Positions 35,163-43,455 of a stretch of DNA of 64,000 nt are shown here, piece by piece. Both the position numbers and the translations under genes were made by a program. The notes under the pieces are model-generated. The model did not search any database and had not been told where the DNA came from. It saw only the letters and a program-made list of their open reading frames with translations. The stretch is from Streptomyces toxytricini (GTDB taxonomy: Bacteria > Actinomycetota > Actinomycetes > Streptomycetales > Streptomycetaceae): the NCBI RefSeq assembly GCF_014649915.1, contig NZ_BMTY01000001.1, forward strand, positions 316,559-380,558. Reading direction: 5' to 3'. How positions within the stretch are numbered: the first letter of the stretch is position 1; each line of letters starts with the position of its first letter.

Positions 35163-37050
35163 TGCGCTGCTCCTCTCCGTGGTGGCGGTGCCCCGGCCGG
35201 AGCAGCGCCTGGTTGTCGGCCTCGACGGCCACGTGCACGTACGCGCCGTTCTCGTGGAAGAGCAGGCCGAGGCCTGTCCAGCGGTCCAGCACGGCCCGCA
35301 CCCGCTCGGCCGGCAGGCCGGACTTCGCGCCCAGCACGGCCGCCGTGCGCGGCTGTTCGAGCAGCCGGAACAGGGCGGTCTCCGCCGGGTCGGCCAGCTC
35401 GTGGACCGTCCAGTCGTACGCCGTCCTGCGGCTCACGAGCACGATCCGGCCCCCGGCCTCCTGCCAGGTGAGGCGGCATGCCGGGTGTTCGGCCCGCCAG
35501 GCCTCGACGGCCGCCCCCAGCTCGGCGCCGAGGTCGTCGCCGATGCCGCGGGGCTCCGCGGCGAACAGGTAGGCGAGGCCGGCGAGCTCCTCCTCGGGCA
35601 GCCGGTAGACCTCCGCGTACTGCGGGGCGGGCCGCAGGTCGGCGAAGCCCAGCTCGGGCCGGTCGAAGTAGGGGCTGAACCGCTCGATCGCGATGCGGGA
35701 CGCCCCCGCCGGCGGCTCCAGGTGGTGCAGCAGGGGCAGCTGCGCGAGGACGCCCCGGTAGTCCTCGGGGGCCTCCCCGGGGAACCCGTACAGGTAGTTC
35801 CAGCAGGCGCTCACCCCGGCGCTCTGCGCGTCGCGCAGGGCGCGGACGTTCTGGCAGCCGGTGACGCCCTTGTCCATCAGCTTGAGCACCCGCGTGCTCA
35901 GGCTCTCGATGCCGGGCTGCACCATCACCGCACCCGCGTCGCCGAGCATCCGGAACTGGTGCTTTCGCAAGTTGGACTTCACCTCGAAGTGGAGCCGGAC
36001 GTCGTACTCCCCCTCGGCCAGCCGGCGCAGGACGGTGTCGAAGTACCCCATGTCGAGGATGTTGTCGACGACGACGAAGTCGAGCACCTGGTGGCGGGCG
36101 GCCAGGTCGAGCAGCTCCGCGTGGAAGCGGTCGGGGCTCTTGCTGCGGAACTCCATGGAGGAGCCGTTCAGCCCGCAGAAGGTGCAGTGGTGCTTCTCGC
36201 CCCACCAACAGCCGCGGGAGCCCTCGACGAGTAGCTTCGGCTGCACCCACTGCGCGGCGGCCGAGGCGTCGAGCCGCTCGAAGAAGCCCTCGTAGGAGGG
36301 GGCGAGGATCTCGCCCGGGGGCAGCGGCCGGCGCGCCATCGGCTGGGCGCGGGCGGCGCCGCTCCGGTCGCGCCAGCACAGCCCGGCGATACCCGCCAGG
36401 GCGCTCTCGTACGCGGCCTCGGGCCCGGCGCCGGCCCGCAGGCCGGCGACGGCGTCGAGCAGGGCCGGGAAGGCCGTCTCGCCCTCGCCCCGCACGACGT
36501 GGTCGACGAACGGGAAGCAGCGGTGCAGCGCCGCGCCCATCTCGCCGTCGCAGTTGGCCCCGCCGAACACGACGTGCGTCCCCGGCGCGAGCTCCTTCAG
36601 CAGCCGTGCCGCTGCCAGCGCGGCGGTGTTCTGCTGGAAGGTGGTGGTGAACCCGACGACGTCCGCCTGCTCGGCGGCCAGCTCGGCGGCGAGGCGGGCG
36701 GTGAACTCGGGGACGAGGCCGTGCAGGGCGCGGGTCATGGCGGTCTCGTCGGGGCTCGCGCCGTGCCGGGCGAGGAACCGGGAGAACGCGTCGGCGTCCC
36801 CGGGGGAGCCGTGGAGGGCGCCGGAGAAGACCCAGTCGCCGGCGCCCTGGAAGTACGAGTTCGTCGCGTAGTAGGTGTAGTCGTCGAGGGTGAACGGGGT
36901 GCGTTCGGTGATCCAGTCGACGAAGTCGAGGTTCGCCTCCCGGACCAGCACCTCGTGGCCGCGCGCCTCGGCGGCCGTGCGCAGGATCCCCAGCGCGAGC
37001 GAGGGCACCTCGACCGACCCCCAGGGCATGTTCACGAGCAGGACCTTCAC
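35143..37050 (-). CDS. RiPP maturation B12-binding radical SAM C-methyltransferase
   Basis: A 635-residue enzyme of the 'RiPP maturation radical SAM protein 1' family. Residues 1-190 form the cobalamin-binding domain (VKVLLVNMPWGSVEVPSLAL, VVFGGANCDGEMG). The radical SAM 4Fe-4S ligands are Cys281, Cys289 and Cys292 (GCWWGEKHHCTFCG), spaced CX7CX2C as usual in this family. About 500-635 is an extra C-terminal domain. Such enzymes are expected to methylate unactivated carbons in a precursor peptide. GTG 37050 is chosen (GGAGG 9 nt upstream); the frame extends 24 codons further. It is preceded by the precursor-like gene and a hairpin, and followed by DUF5825. Confidence 0.92.
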   Translation of the reverse strand: MKVLLVNMPWGSVEVPSLALGILRTAAEARGHEVLVREANLDFVDWITERTPFTLDDYTYYATNSYFQGAGDWVFSGALHGSPGDADAFSRFLARHGASPDETAMTRALHGLVPEFTARLAAELAAEQADVVGFTTTFQQNTAALAAARLLKELAPGTHVVFGGANCDGEMGAALHRCFPFVDHVVRGEGETAFPALLDAVAGLRAGAGPEAAYESALAGIAGLCWRDRSGAARAQPMARRPLPPGEILAPSYEGFFERLDASAAAQWVQPKLLVEGSRGCWWGEKHHCTFCGLNGSSMEFRSKSPDRFHAELLDLAARHQVLDFVVVDNILDMGYFDTVLRRLAEGEYDVRLHFEVKSNLRKHQFRMLGDAGAVMVQPGIESLSTRVLKLMDKGVTGCQNVRALRDAQSAGVSACWNYLYGFPGEAPEDYRGVLAQLPLLHHLEPPAGASRIAIERFSPYFDRPELGFADLRPAPQYAEVYRLPEEELAGLAYLFAAEPRGIGDDLGAELGAAVEAWRAEHPACRLTWQEAGGRIVLVSRRTAYDWTVHELADPAETALFRLLEQPRTAAVLGAKSGLPAERVRAVLDRWTGLGLLFHENGAYVHVAVEADNQALLRPGHRHHGEEQRSAACVG

Positions 37051-37081
37051 TTGCCTGACCTCCGGGGCCTCCAGCGGACTG

Positions 37082-37128
37082 CCCGCCGTGTCCGGGGCCC
37101 GGGTCGTGCGGGCCCCGGACACGGCGGG
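37082..37128 (-). terminator. Perfect 20-bp hairpin between precursor and maturase genes
   Basis: Arms CCCGCCGTGTCCGGGGCCCG and its exact complement, 7-nt loop, 10 bp after the precursor stop and 31 bp before the maturase GTG. Likely a partial terminator or mRNA-stabilising element raising precursor over enzyme levels. Confidence 0.75.
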
Positions 37129-37138
37129 GAGCGGTGCG

Positions 37139-37225
37139 TCACTTGCGGGCGGCCGGGGCCGCCCAGACCATCCAGCGGCCGCTCCCTGCGGCGCTGTCGG
37201 TGCTCTGGACCGTGCGCTTCTTCAT
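37139..37225 (-). CDS. Putative RiPP precursor peptide
   Basis: A 28-codon gene with an excellent ribosome site (GGAGG 8 nt before ATG 37225). It starts MKKRTVQSTDSAAG and ends SGRWMVWAAPAARK. The C-terminal half contains two Trp, a Met, a Val and a Pro, plausible sites for C-methylation by the B12 radical SAM enzyme encoded next. It has no double-Gly or signal peptide. It lies 92 bp after the PaaK-like ligase and is followed by a strong hairpin, as often seen for precursor genes. Identification rests on position, ribosome site and composition only. Confidence 0.65.
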   Translation of the reverse strand: MKKRTVQSTDSAAGSGRWMVWAAPAARK

Positions 37226-37317
37226 CGTCGTCACCTCCGTTCCGGTTCCCGTTGCGGTCGAGGGGGCCGCGGCGCCGTCCCGGCAGGCGGGCCGGCCGGG
37301 CTGGGGCGCCGCGGACG

Positions 37318-38478
37318 TCAGGTGGGGGTCCGCCACACCACCGGCGGGACCTTCCCGGTCCGGTCGATCCGGGCCAGGCGGTCGACGCGGGCGACGGCGA
37401 GCGCCTCCGGGTGGTGGACGGCGATGCCGAACAGCCGGGCGGACGCGGCGAGCAGGGTCCGGCGCACGTCCTCCGGGTCCGCGCGGCCGGTGAAGTGCAC
37501 CGCCATGCGGCGGACCCCGTGCCAGGAGTCCTCCTCCCGGACCAGCTCCAGCTGGGCCGCGGCCACACCGGGGACGGCGGCGGCGGCGTCCAGCAGCTCG
37601 CCCGCGGCGAGGAGGCTGCCGTGCAGCTTGAACGCGTCGTCCGCGCGGCCCAGCACGCGCAGCCCGTCGCCGCGCCCGCACCGGCACTCCGCCGGGGCGA
37701 GCCGGTCGCCGAGCCGGTAGCGGACGACCGGGACGGTCCAGCCCTTCCCCACCCGGCTGAGCAGGGCGCCCCCGTCGTCCGGCTCCAGCACCTGGTCGGG
37801 CATCAGGTGCAGCACCCGCAGGTCGCAGTCGGGGGTGTTGGCGGCGACCGCGTACGTCTCCACCGACCCGTAGTTCCCCCAGAAGCCCGCATCGGGGAAC
37901 GCGGCGCGGACGGTCTTCTCCGCCGCCTCCGTCCACGGCTCGGCCATCCACACCACCGTGCGGACGGGCAGCGTCCGGCCCGACTCCAGCATCCCCTCGG
38001 CGAGTTCGACGAGCCCGCTCGGGGTACCTGCCACCGCATCGACGCCGAGACCGGCGAACACGTCGAGCCAGTAGTCCAGTTCGCCCGGCTCCAGGGGACC
38101 GCTCGGCACCACCCGGCACCGGCTTCCCTCCGCCAGCGCCTGCATGTAGTAGTGCGAGGCCCACATCCGGCCGGGGCTGAACATGTTGAGCAGCACGCTG
38201 TCCGGCCCGAGCGGCCGCCACTGCTCCGACAGCCGGCCGACCGCCTGCCCGTACCGCACGAAGGTGATCTTCGGGGGTCCGGTGGTGCCGCCGCTCGACA
38301 GGACGATCCCGCCCTCGGCGGCGGTCTCCTGCCGGGACGCGGCCAGGATCTCCGCCGGGCCGGACACCGCCAGGTCCTCCAGGCCCGCCGCGCGCTCCGG
38401 CACCGGCGGCCCGCCCGCGCGCGCCAGCCGGTGCGCCGCGTCGAGAAGCCGCTCCCAGGGGACGTCGCCGACGGTCAC
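37318..38478 (-). CDS. PaaK-like AMP-dependent acyl/aryl ligase
   Basis: A 386-residue adenylate-forming enzyme. The phosphate-binding loop is LSSGGTTGPPKITF (about 57-70), the adenine region WGNYGSVETYAVA (about 195), and VRYRLGDRLAP then CRCGRGDGLRVLGRADD correspond to the hinge, with a Cys-X-Cys site as in phenylacetate-CoA ligases. It activates a carboxylic acid as an acyl-adenylate; transfer to CoA, a protein or an amine is not determinable. GTG 38478 overlaps the stop of the ATP-grasp gene (GTGA). It is the last enzyme gene before the precursor. Confidence 0.85.
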   Translation of the reverse strand: MTVGDVPWERLLDAAHRLARAGGPPVPERAAGLEDLAVSGPAEILAASRQETAAEGGIVLSSGGTTGPPKITFVRYGQAVGRLSEQWRPLGPDSVLLNMFSPGRMWASHYYMQALAEGSRCRVVPSGPLEPGELDYWLDVFAGLGVDAVAGTPSGLVELAEGMLESGRTLPVRTVVWMAEPWTEAAEKTVRAAFPDAGFWGNYGSVETYAVAANTPDCDLRVLHLMPDQVLEPDDGGALLSRVGKGWTVPVVRYRLGDRLAPAECRCGRGDGLRVLGRADDAFKLHGSLLAAGELLDAAAAVPGVAAAQLELVREEDSWHGVRRMAVHFTGRADPEDVRRTLLAASARLFGIAVHHPEALAVARVDRLARIDRTGKVPPVVWRTPT

Positions 38479-39467
38479 CGCGCCGCCCCCCGCGCCGCGG
38501 CGTGGCCGGCCAGGTAGGAGCGGAACCGCGCCCGCACCACGTCGGCGGCGATCCGGTCCGAGGCCTCGTCCAGGCCGAAGCCCGCCGCGCCGTCCAGCTC
38601 GACCTCCGACAGCCAGTCCCGCTCGCCGTCCGAGAGGAAGTCCACCGTGAAGTACGGCGCCGGGTGCAGCTTGCGCGCGACGTGCTCCACGGCGCCGCGC
38701 AGCCGCTCCGGCAGCTCGGTGTACGCCCACGAGCGGCGGCCCCCGATGCTCCGGTTGACCATCCCGCAGTAGCCCTCCTTCCAGCCCTGCACCACCGCGC
38801 GCGGCTCCCCGTCGACGACGTACACGCGCGTCTCGCGCGGATCCCGCACGTACGGCTGGACCACCAGCGCGGTCTCCGCCCCGCCCGCGAGGGCGATCAC
38901 ACCGCGCAGGTCGTGCACGTTCGCGACGACCGATATGCCGAGGCCCATCGCCCAGTTGGCCGGCTTCACGAGCAGCGGGTACTGCAGGCCCGCCAGGGCG
39001 GCGTCGTAGTGGCCGGTCATGGCGTCCCGGCCCGTCGCGATCCGCACGGTCGGCAGCGGCGGCAGCGGCCCGTCGGCCAGGTGCAGCGCGGTGGCCGCCT
39101 TGTCCGCGACGACGTACCCCAGGTGCGGCGGGACCGGCAGGTGGAAGCCGAGCCGGTCCAGGACGGTGAACAGGAACAGCTGGTTCGCCACGTCCTGCAT
39201 CTGGTGCGGCAGCGCGTACAGCATCGTGACGAACACCGTGTCGTCCGGGGTGACCGGCTCCCCTCGGAGGAAGACCCGCGGCCGGGCCGGGTCGGAGGCG
39301 TCCACCGCGACCTCCTCCGGATGGTGCAGGCTCAGCTCCAGCGACAGCTCCTTCGCCAGCGCGCGGTAGGCGTCCCACACCGCGCGGTCCTCGTAGGCCC
39401 GCTGCCAGGCCGTGCCGCGTTCGGGGTAGATCCAGCACAGGCGCCGGACGGTGCTCTGCTCAGGCAT
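38475..39467 (-). CDS. ATP-grasp ligase of RiPP cluster
   Basis: A 330-residue ATP-grasp enzyme, which joins a carboxylate to an amine or thiol via an acyl-phosphate. After an N-terminal pre-grasp domain come VADKAATALHLA, the ATP-binding LVKPANWAMGLGISVV (about 165-180), ALVVQPYVRDPRETRVYVVD and the metal-binding end DFLSDG...SEVELDGAAG. It is similar in style to RimK- or MdnC-type peptide ligases, without the MdnB/C recognition hallmarks. ATG 39467 has GAGGAAGG upstream and overlaps the hydrolase stop by 8 bp. It may form an amide on the RiPP or on an attached acyl group. Confidence 0.85.
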   Translation of the reverse strand: MPEQSTVRRLCWIYPERGTAWQRAYEDRAVWDAYRALAKELSLELSLHHPEEVAVDASDPARPRVFLRGEPVTPDDTVFVTMLYALPHQMQDVANQLFLFTVLDRLGFHLPVPPHLGYVVADKAATALHLADGPLPPLPTVRIATGRDAMTGHYDAALAGLQYPLLVKPANWAMGLGISVVANVHDLRGVIALAGGAETALVVQPYVRDPRETRVYVVDGEPRAVVQGWKEGYCGMVNRSIGGRRSWAYTELPERLRGAVEHVARKLHPAPYFTVDFLSDGERDWLSEVELDGAAGFGLDEASDRIAADVVRARFRSYLAGHAAARGAAR

Positions 39468-40242
39468 GGGAGACCTTCCTCGCGACGAAGTCGGCCACCG
39501 CGCGGACGAACGCGCGCGGCTCCTCGACGAACGGCAGGTGGCCGCTGTCCTCGAACACCCGGAGCTCCGCCCCGGGTATAGCGCCGGCCAGCCAGCGGCC
39601 GACACCGGTCGGGTACACCGGGCTCCGCGCCCCGTGGACGAGGAGCACCGGCAGGGAGAGCGCGGCCACGCAGGTACGGAAGTCCCGGCGCGCGGCGTCC
39701 GCGAGGAGCGCGGCACAGGCCCGCGGGTCCCAGCGAAGCGCCTGCGCCGCCAAGTCGTCGACGAGGCCCGGGTCGGGCTCGCTCCCGGCCGCGAAGGAAC
39801 CCCGTACGAGCCGCTCCGCGAAGGCCGCGGGTTCCGCCAGGGCGGTGGCGCGCAACTCCTCGGCGCCCGCGGCGTCGAGGCCGCCGAACGCCGCGTGCGG
39901 CCAGTCCGGCGCCAGAGTCAGCCGGGGCGACTGCTCGACGGAGACGAGCGCCGCGACGCGCTCCGTGCCGAACCGGTCGAGGTACTCGTAGGCGACGGTG
40001 GCGCCGAGCGACCAGCCGAGCAGGACCGCCCCGCGCAGGTCGAGGCGGTCGAGGACGCCCGCGAGCTCCTCGGCCGCCCGCCGGACGGTGGCGTCCGGCA
40101 GACGGGACGGCAGTTCGACGGTCACCACCCGGTGGCGGTCGGCCAGGCCGGCGGCGGCGTCCGAGAAGAAGCGTCCGGTGGCGGCCAGCCCGGGCACCAT
40201 GACGAGCGGGGGTCCGCCCCCGCGGACGTCGAAGGCGGTCAC
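39460..40242 (-). CDS. Alpha/beta hydrolase of RiPP cluster
   Basis: A 260-residue alpha/beta hydrolase. Oxyanion region MVPGLAATGRFF, nucleophile elbow GWSLGATVA (Ser at about 83), acid position near LLVHGARSPVYP, and catalytic His in DSGHLPFVEEP (about 238): a complete triad. It could be a thioesterase-like proofreading enzyme, peptidase or esterase acting on ligase products. GTG 40242 overlaps the upstream stop (GTGA); the stop overlaps the ATP-grasp ATG. Confidence 0.85.
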   Translation of the reverse strand: MTAFDVRGGGPPLVMVPGLAATGRFFSDAAAGLADRHRVVTVELPSRLPDATVRRAAEELAGVLDRLDLRGAVLLGWSLGATVAYEYLDRFGTERVAALVSVEQSPRLTLAPDWPHAAFGGLDAAGAEELRATALAEPAAFAERLVRGSFAAGSEPDPGLVDDLAAQALRWDPRACAALLADAARRDFRTCVAALSLPVLLVHGARSPVYPTGVGRWLAGAIPGAELRVFEDSGHLPFVEEPRAFVRAVADFVARKVSHA

Positions 40243-41672
40243 CGCAACCCCCACCGTGCACGCAGCAGCGGCTTGTCCACCTTGCCGACCTCCGTGCGCG
40301 GCACCGCGTCCACGCACGCGACGCTGCCCCGCAGCCCGTGCCGCAGCAGGACCGTGCGGGCCGCCGCGACCGCCTCGGCGCCGCCCCCCTCGGGCCGGAC
40401 GGCGACCACGACCTCGCTGCCGAGGCCGTCGGTGCGCCGCGGCAGGGACACCGCCTCGGCCACGGCCCCGGTCGCGGTGATCTCCTCGTCGAGGACGGGG
40501 GCGAGCAGCGGACCGGCCGGGGTGGCAAGCGCCTCGGACAGCCGGCCGAGGATCCGGAAGCCGCCGTCGTGCGTCCGGGCGGCGACGTCGCCGGTCCAGA
40601 ACTCGCCGCCGCGCCAGGCCCGGCCGGCGGCCGCCGGATCGCCGAGGTAGCCCTCGCTCGTGCACTCCGAGCGGAGGACCAGCTCCCCGGTGCCCGGCGA
40701 GCCGGGCAGCGGCTCGATCCTGGCGCCGACGCCGGCGACCGGGACCAGCCCGCGCCCGTCGATGTCGCCGAGCGCCAGGCCGAACTCGGTCGACCCGTAC
40801 ACCTCCTGCAAGGCGGTGCCCAGCGCCGAGCGGACCCGGCGGGCGGTTCCCGCCCCCAGGTACGCGCCCCCGCACAGGGCCCGGCGCATCAGCGGCAGGG
40901 CCGTGCCGGGCGGGGCCGCGGCGGCCAGCTCCTCGTAGTGGCGGGGCAGGGCGCTCATCGCGGTGGCCCGGTGCGAGACGATCTGGCGCAGCAGCACCGC
41001 GGGCGGCGCCGCGGGGTCGGCGAGGACGACGCGGCCGCCCGCCAGCAGTGCGGCGAAGAGGTGCAGGTCGGTCGCGTGCGCGACGTCGAGCGGGTGCCTG
41101 CAGAAGAACACGTCCGTGCTCCGGATACCGGTGTCGGCGAGCCAGCGCCGTCGCTCCGCGACGAAGGCGTCCTGGCGCCAGGCGATCCCCTTGGGGAAGC
41201 CGGTGGACCCCGACGACCACAGGATCCGGAACACGCCCGTCCGAGGTGTGCGGTCCGGGCCGCCCTCCCCGCCGGGCGCCGCCTCGGCGGCCGGGCCGGA
41301 GGCCGCGAGGGCCGTCGGGGACACCGCCGGCAGGCCGGGCGCGGTCACCGCACGGTCGGCCACCAGCAGCACCGGCCGGGTCCGCCGCAGCGCCTCGGCG
41401 ACCTGCCGTTCGCCGAACCCGGTCAGCAGCGGTACGTACCGGGCGCCCAGCTTCGCGGCGGCCAGGACCAGCGCCGCGTACGGGATCCCGCCGCGCAGGG
41501 CGAAGGCGACGCAGTCCCCGGCGCGCACGCCGCGCGCGGCCAGCCCGCAGGACATCCGGTCGGCGAGGTCCAGCAGCCCGGCGTAGGTGGCCGAGCCGCC
41601 GCCCGTCTCCTCGACCGCGCACCGGCCGGGGCCGCCCCGCGCGACCCTGCGCACGGCGTCGTAGAGGGTCAC
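40239..41672 (-). CDS. AMP-binding (acyl-adenylate) ligase of RiPP cluster
   Basis: A 477-residue ANL-superfamily enzyme. Core motifs: ILWSSGSTGFPKG (about 158-170), QEVYGSTEFGLA (about 285), EFWTGDVAARTHDGGFRILG (about 375-395) and the C-terminal GKVDKPLLR with the catalytic Lys. It activates a carboxylic or amino acid; no carrier-protein domain is present. The start GTG 41672 overlaps the methyltransferase stop. It is the second adenylating enzyme of this operon, differing from the PaaK-like one, so two different acids or two steps are implied. Confidence 0.87.
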   Translation of the reverse strand: MTLYDAVRRVARGGPGRCAVEETGGGSATYAGLLDLADRMSCGLAARGVRAGDCVAFALRGGIPYAALVLAAAKLGARYVPLLTGFGERQVAEALRRTRPVLLVADRAVTAPGLPAVSPTALAASGPAAEAAPGGEGGPDRTPRTGVFRILWSSGSTGFPKGIAWRQDAFVAERRRWLADTGIRSTDVFFCRHPLDVAHATDLHLFAALLAGGRVVLADPAAPPAVLLRQIVSHRATAMSALPRHYEELAAAAPPGTALPLMRRALCGGAYLGAGTARRVRSALGTALQEVYGSTEFGLALGDIDGRGLVPVAGVGARIEPLPGSPGTGELVLRSECTSEGYLGDPAAAGRAWRGGEFWTGDVAARTHDGGFRILGRLSEALATPAGPLLAPVLDEEITATGAVAEAVSLPRRTDGLGSEVVVAVRPEGGGAEAVAAARTVLLRHGLRGSVACVDAVPRTEVGKVDKPLLRARWGLR

Positions 41673-42349
41673 GGCGCCGTCCACCCCGCGTACGTGGCGA
41701 ACCGCCAGTCCTTCGCGAGGCAGTCCACCTGCCGGAAGCCGGCCTCCCGCAGCCAGCCCAGCTGGGTGTCGAGGTCGGTGCAGATGTCGTACGCCATCCG
41801 CCGCCGCCCGGCGGCCCACTCGTGCTCGGGGGTGCCCGATGCGTGGACGTGGTCCTCGTGCCGCCGGTCGTACATCCGCTCCACGCCCGGGCCCGCCGCC
41901 AGCACCTGCTCCACGTTGACGAACACCCCGCCCGGAGCGAGGACGCGGCGGATGCGCGCGAACAGGTCCTGCTTTTCCTCGTGGGGCAGGTGGTGGATGG
42001 CGAGTCCCGAGACGACGGCGTCGAACGGCCCGTCCGGCAGCTCGTCGGCGAGCCCGCCCACGAGGGTGGCGACCCGGCGGCGGCCGCGGAACCGGTCGGC
42101 GGCCTGGCCGAGCATGCCCGGAGAGTGGTCGACGAGGAGCAGCTCGGCATCGGGGACGCGGTCGAGCACGGCGGCGCTGAGCAGGCCCGTGCCCGCACCG
42201 AGGTCGAGGACGTGCGGCTGCCGAGGCACCGTCATGGCGACCGCGTCGGCCGCGCTGCCGTACAGCAGGTCGAAGGACGGGATCAGCTGCCGCCGCAGGG
42301 CGTCGAAGGTGGTGGGATCCCAGAGTTCGGGAAGTGTACGCGTCCCCAT
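41669..42349 (-). CDS. Class I SAM-dependent methyltransferase of RiPP cluster
   Basis: A 226-residue Rossmann methyltransferase with motif I VLDLGAGTGLLSAA (about 48-61), the acidic LLLVDHSPGM (about 72-81) and post-motif VSGLAIHHLPHEEK. Pattern fits small-molecule O- or N-methyltransferases. First gene of the chained operon 42349-34506. ATG 42349 has a GGGGGAA ribosome site. No promoter recognised in the 143-bp gap to the ion channel gene. Confidence 0.85.
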   Translation of the reverse strand: MGTRTLPELWDPTTFDALRRQLIPSFDLLYGSAADAVAMTVPRQPHVLDLGAGTGLLSAAVLDRVPDAELLLVDHSPGMLGQAADRFRGRRRVATLVGGLADELPDGPFDAVVSGLAIHHLPHEEKQDLFARIRRVLAPGGVFVNVEQVLAAGPGVERMYDRRHEDHVHASGTPEHEWAAGRRRMAYDICTDLDTQLGWLREAGFRQVDCLAKDWRFATYAGWTAP

Positions 42350-42492
42350 GTGTGTTCCCCCAGACTCGGGCGGCTCGTTCGGATGGGCCGATCGTGCCGT
42401 CGGGGGTGCCCGGCCGGGCAGGGAAGAACGCGCAGAGACACCGGCAGCGCTTGCCGGCGCGGGCGGGGCGAGGGGGTGGGCGGGTCGGCGGG

Positions 42493-43455
42493 TCAGGCGG
42501 TCGGCCGCCCGGCCGCCGCCGTCAGTTCGGCCGGGGCGGGAGCGCCCGCCGGGGACGGCGGACCGGACCGCACTGCCGGCGGCGCAGCGGCCCCGGGCAG
42601 GGCGCCCTCCAGCGCGTCCAGGGCCCGCCTGGCCTCCGCAAGGCGGGCCCGCAGCTCGGCGGCCTGCGCAGCCGGGTCGACGTCGGGGCGGCTGCGCTGC
42701 TTGAGGTCCAGGCGGGCCTGCCGCTCCTCCTCCCGGGCCTCTTCGAGCGACCCCAGCACCACCCCGATCAACACGTTGACCAGCACGAACGAAGCCAGCA
42801 GCACGTACGAGGCGTAGTACACGAGCGTGAGCCGCGACAGCTCCAGACCGGACCGCACCGCATCTCCGAAGCCGTCCATGGTGGTGAGCAGGAACAGGGT
42901 GAGGCAGGCCCGGCCGACGGAGCCGAAGCGCACCGGATCCGTGGCGGAGAAGCACAGCCAGCCCACCATCGCGTACACGTAGACGATCAGCGCGCCCATG
43001 CACAGGAAGCTGAGCGTGCCGGGAACGGCGCGGGCCACCGCGAGGAACAGGACCCGCAGCTGAGGCAGGAAGCGGGCCGTCCGCAGGACACGGGTCAGCC
43101 GCAGCAGCCGCAGCAGGCTGGTGTTCTCCCGGACGAACGGCAGGCACGCCGCCAGGAGGACCGCCAGGTCGAAGAGGTTCCAAGGGTCGCGGAGGAAAGC
43201 TTTCGGCCGGTCGGCGCAGGCCGCGGCGCGTACGGCGAGCTCCAGGGCGAACAGCGCCAGGAAGGCGTTCTCGGCGCCGGACAGCATCGGCCGGTGCGCG
43301 GCGGCGAACCCGCTGTAGGTCTCGGCCCCGAGCAGCACCGCGTTGCACAGGATCAGCGCGAGGACGCCGATCCCGAAGGCGCGGGAGTCCACGGCGGTCC
43401 GGCAGCGTGCGGCCAGGCGGAGGCGGGCCGGGGCGGAGGAGGCGATGGCAGTCAA
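42493..43455 (-). CDS. Single-domain voltage-gated-type ion channel
   Basis: A 320-residue six-helix channel of the bacterial sodium channel type. S1 about 27-44, S2 about 62-78, S3 about 92-107; S4 has arginines at every third position (116, 119, 122, 125, 128), the full voltage-sensor pattern. The pore loop reads LLTTMDGFGDAV (about 189-200) where NaChBac-type channels have TLESW. S6 (about 210-236) leads into a charged coiled coil (to about 285) that likely tetramerises the channel, then a Pro/Ala tail. The TTG at 43455 preceded by GAGGA is the likely start. Ion selectivity is uncertain. Confidence 0.85.
   Translation of the reverse strand: MTAIASSAPARLRLAARCRTAVDSRAFGIGVLALILCNAVLLGAETYSGFAAAHRPMLSGAENAFLALFALELAVRAAACADRPKAFLRDPWNLFDLAVLLAACLPFVRENTSLLRLLRLTRVLRTARFLPQLRVLFLAVARAVPGTLSFLCMGALIVYVYAMVGWLCFSATDPVRFGSVGRACLTLFLLTTMDGFGDAVRSGLELSRLTLVYYASYVLLASFVLVNVLIGVVLGSLEEAREEERQARLDLKQRSRPDVDPAAQAAELRARLAEARRALDALEGALPGAAAPPAVRSGPPSPAGAPAPAELTAAAGRPTA

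Noticed and set aside
37226..37317. Second precursor peptide in the gap between the PaaK-like ligase and the precursor
   Set aside because: No start with a ribosome site or plausible core sequence found.
36499..38517. 672-codon plus-strand frame across the maturase and ligase genes
   Set aside because: Antisense shadow; the minus-strand frames carry the catalytic motifs and ribosome sites.
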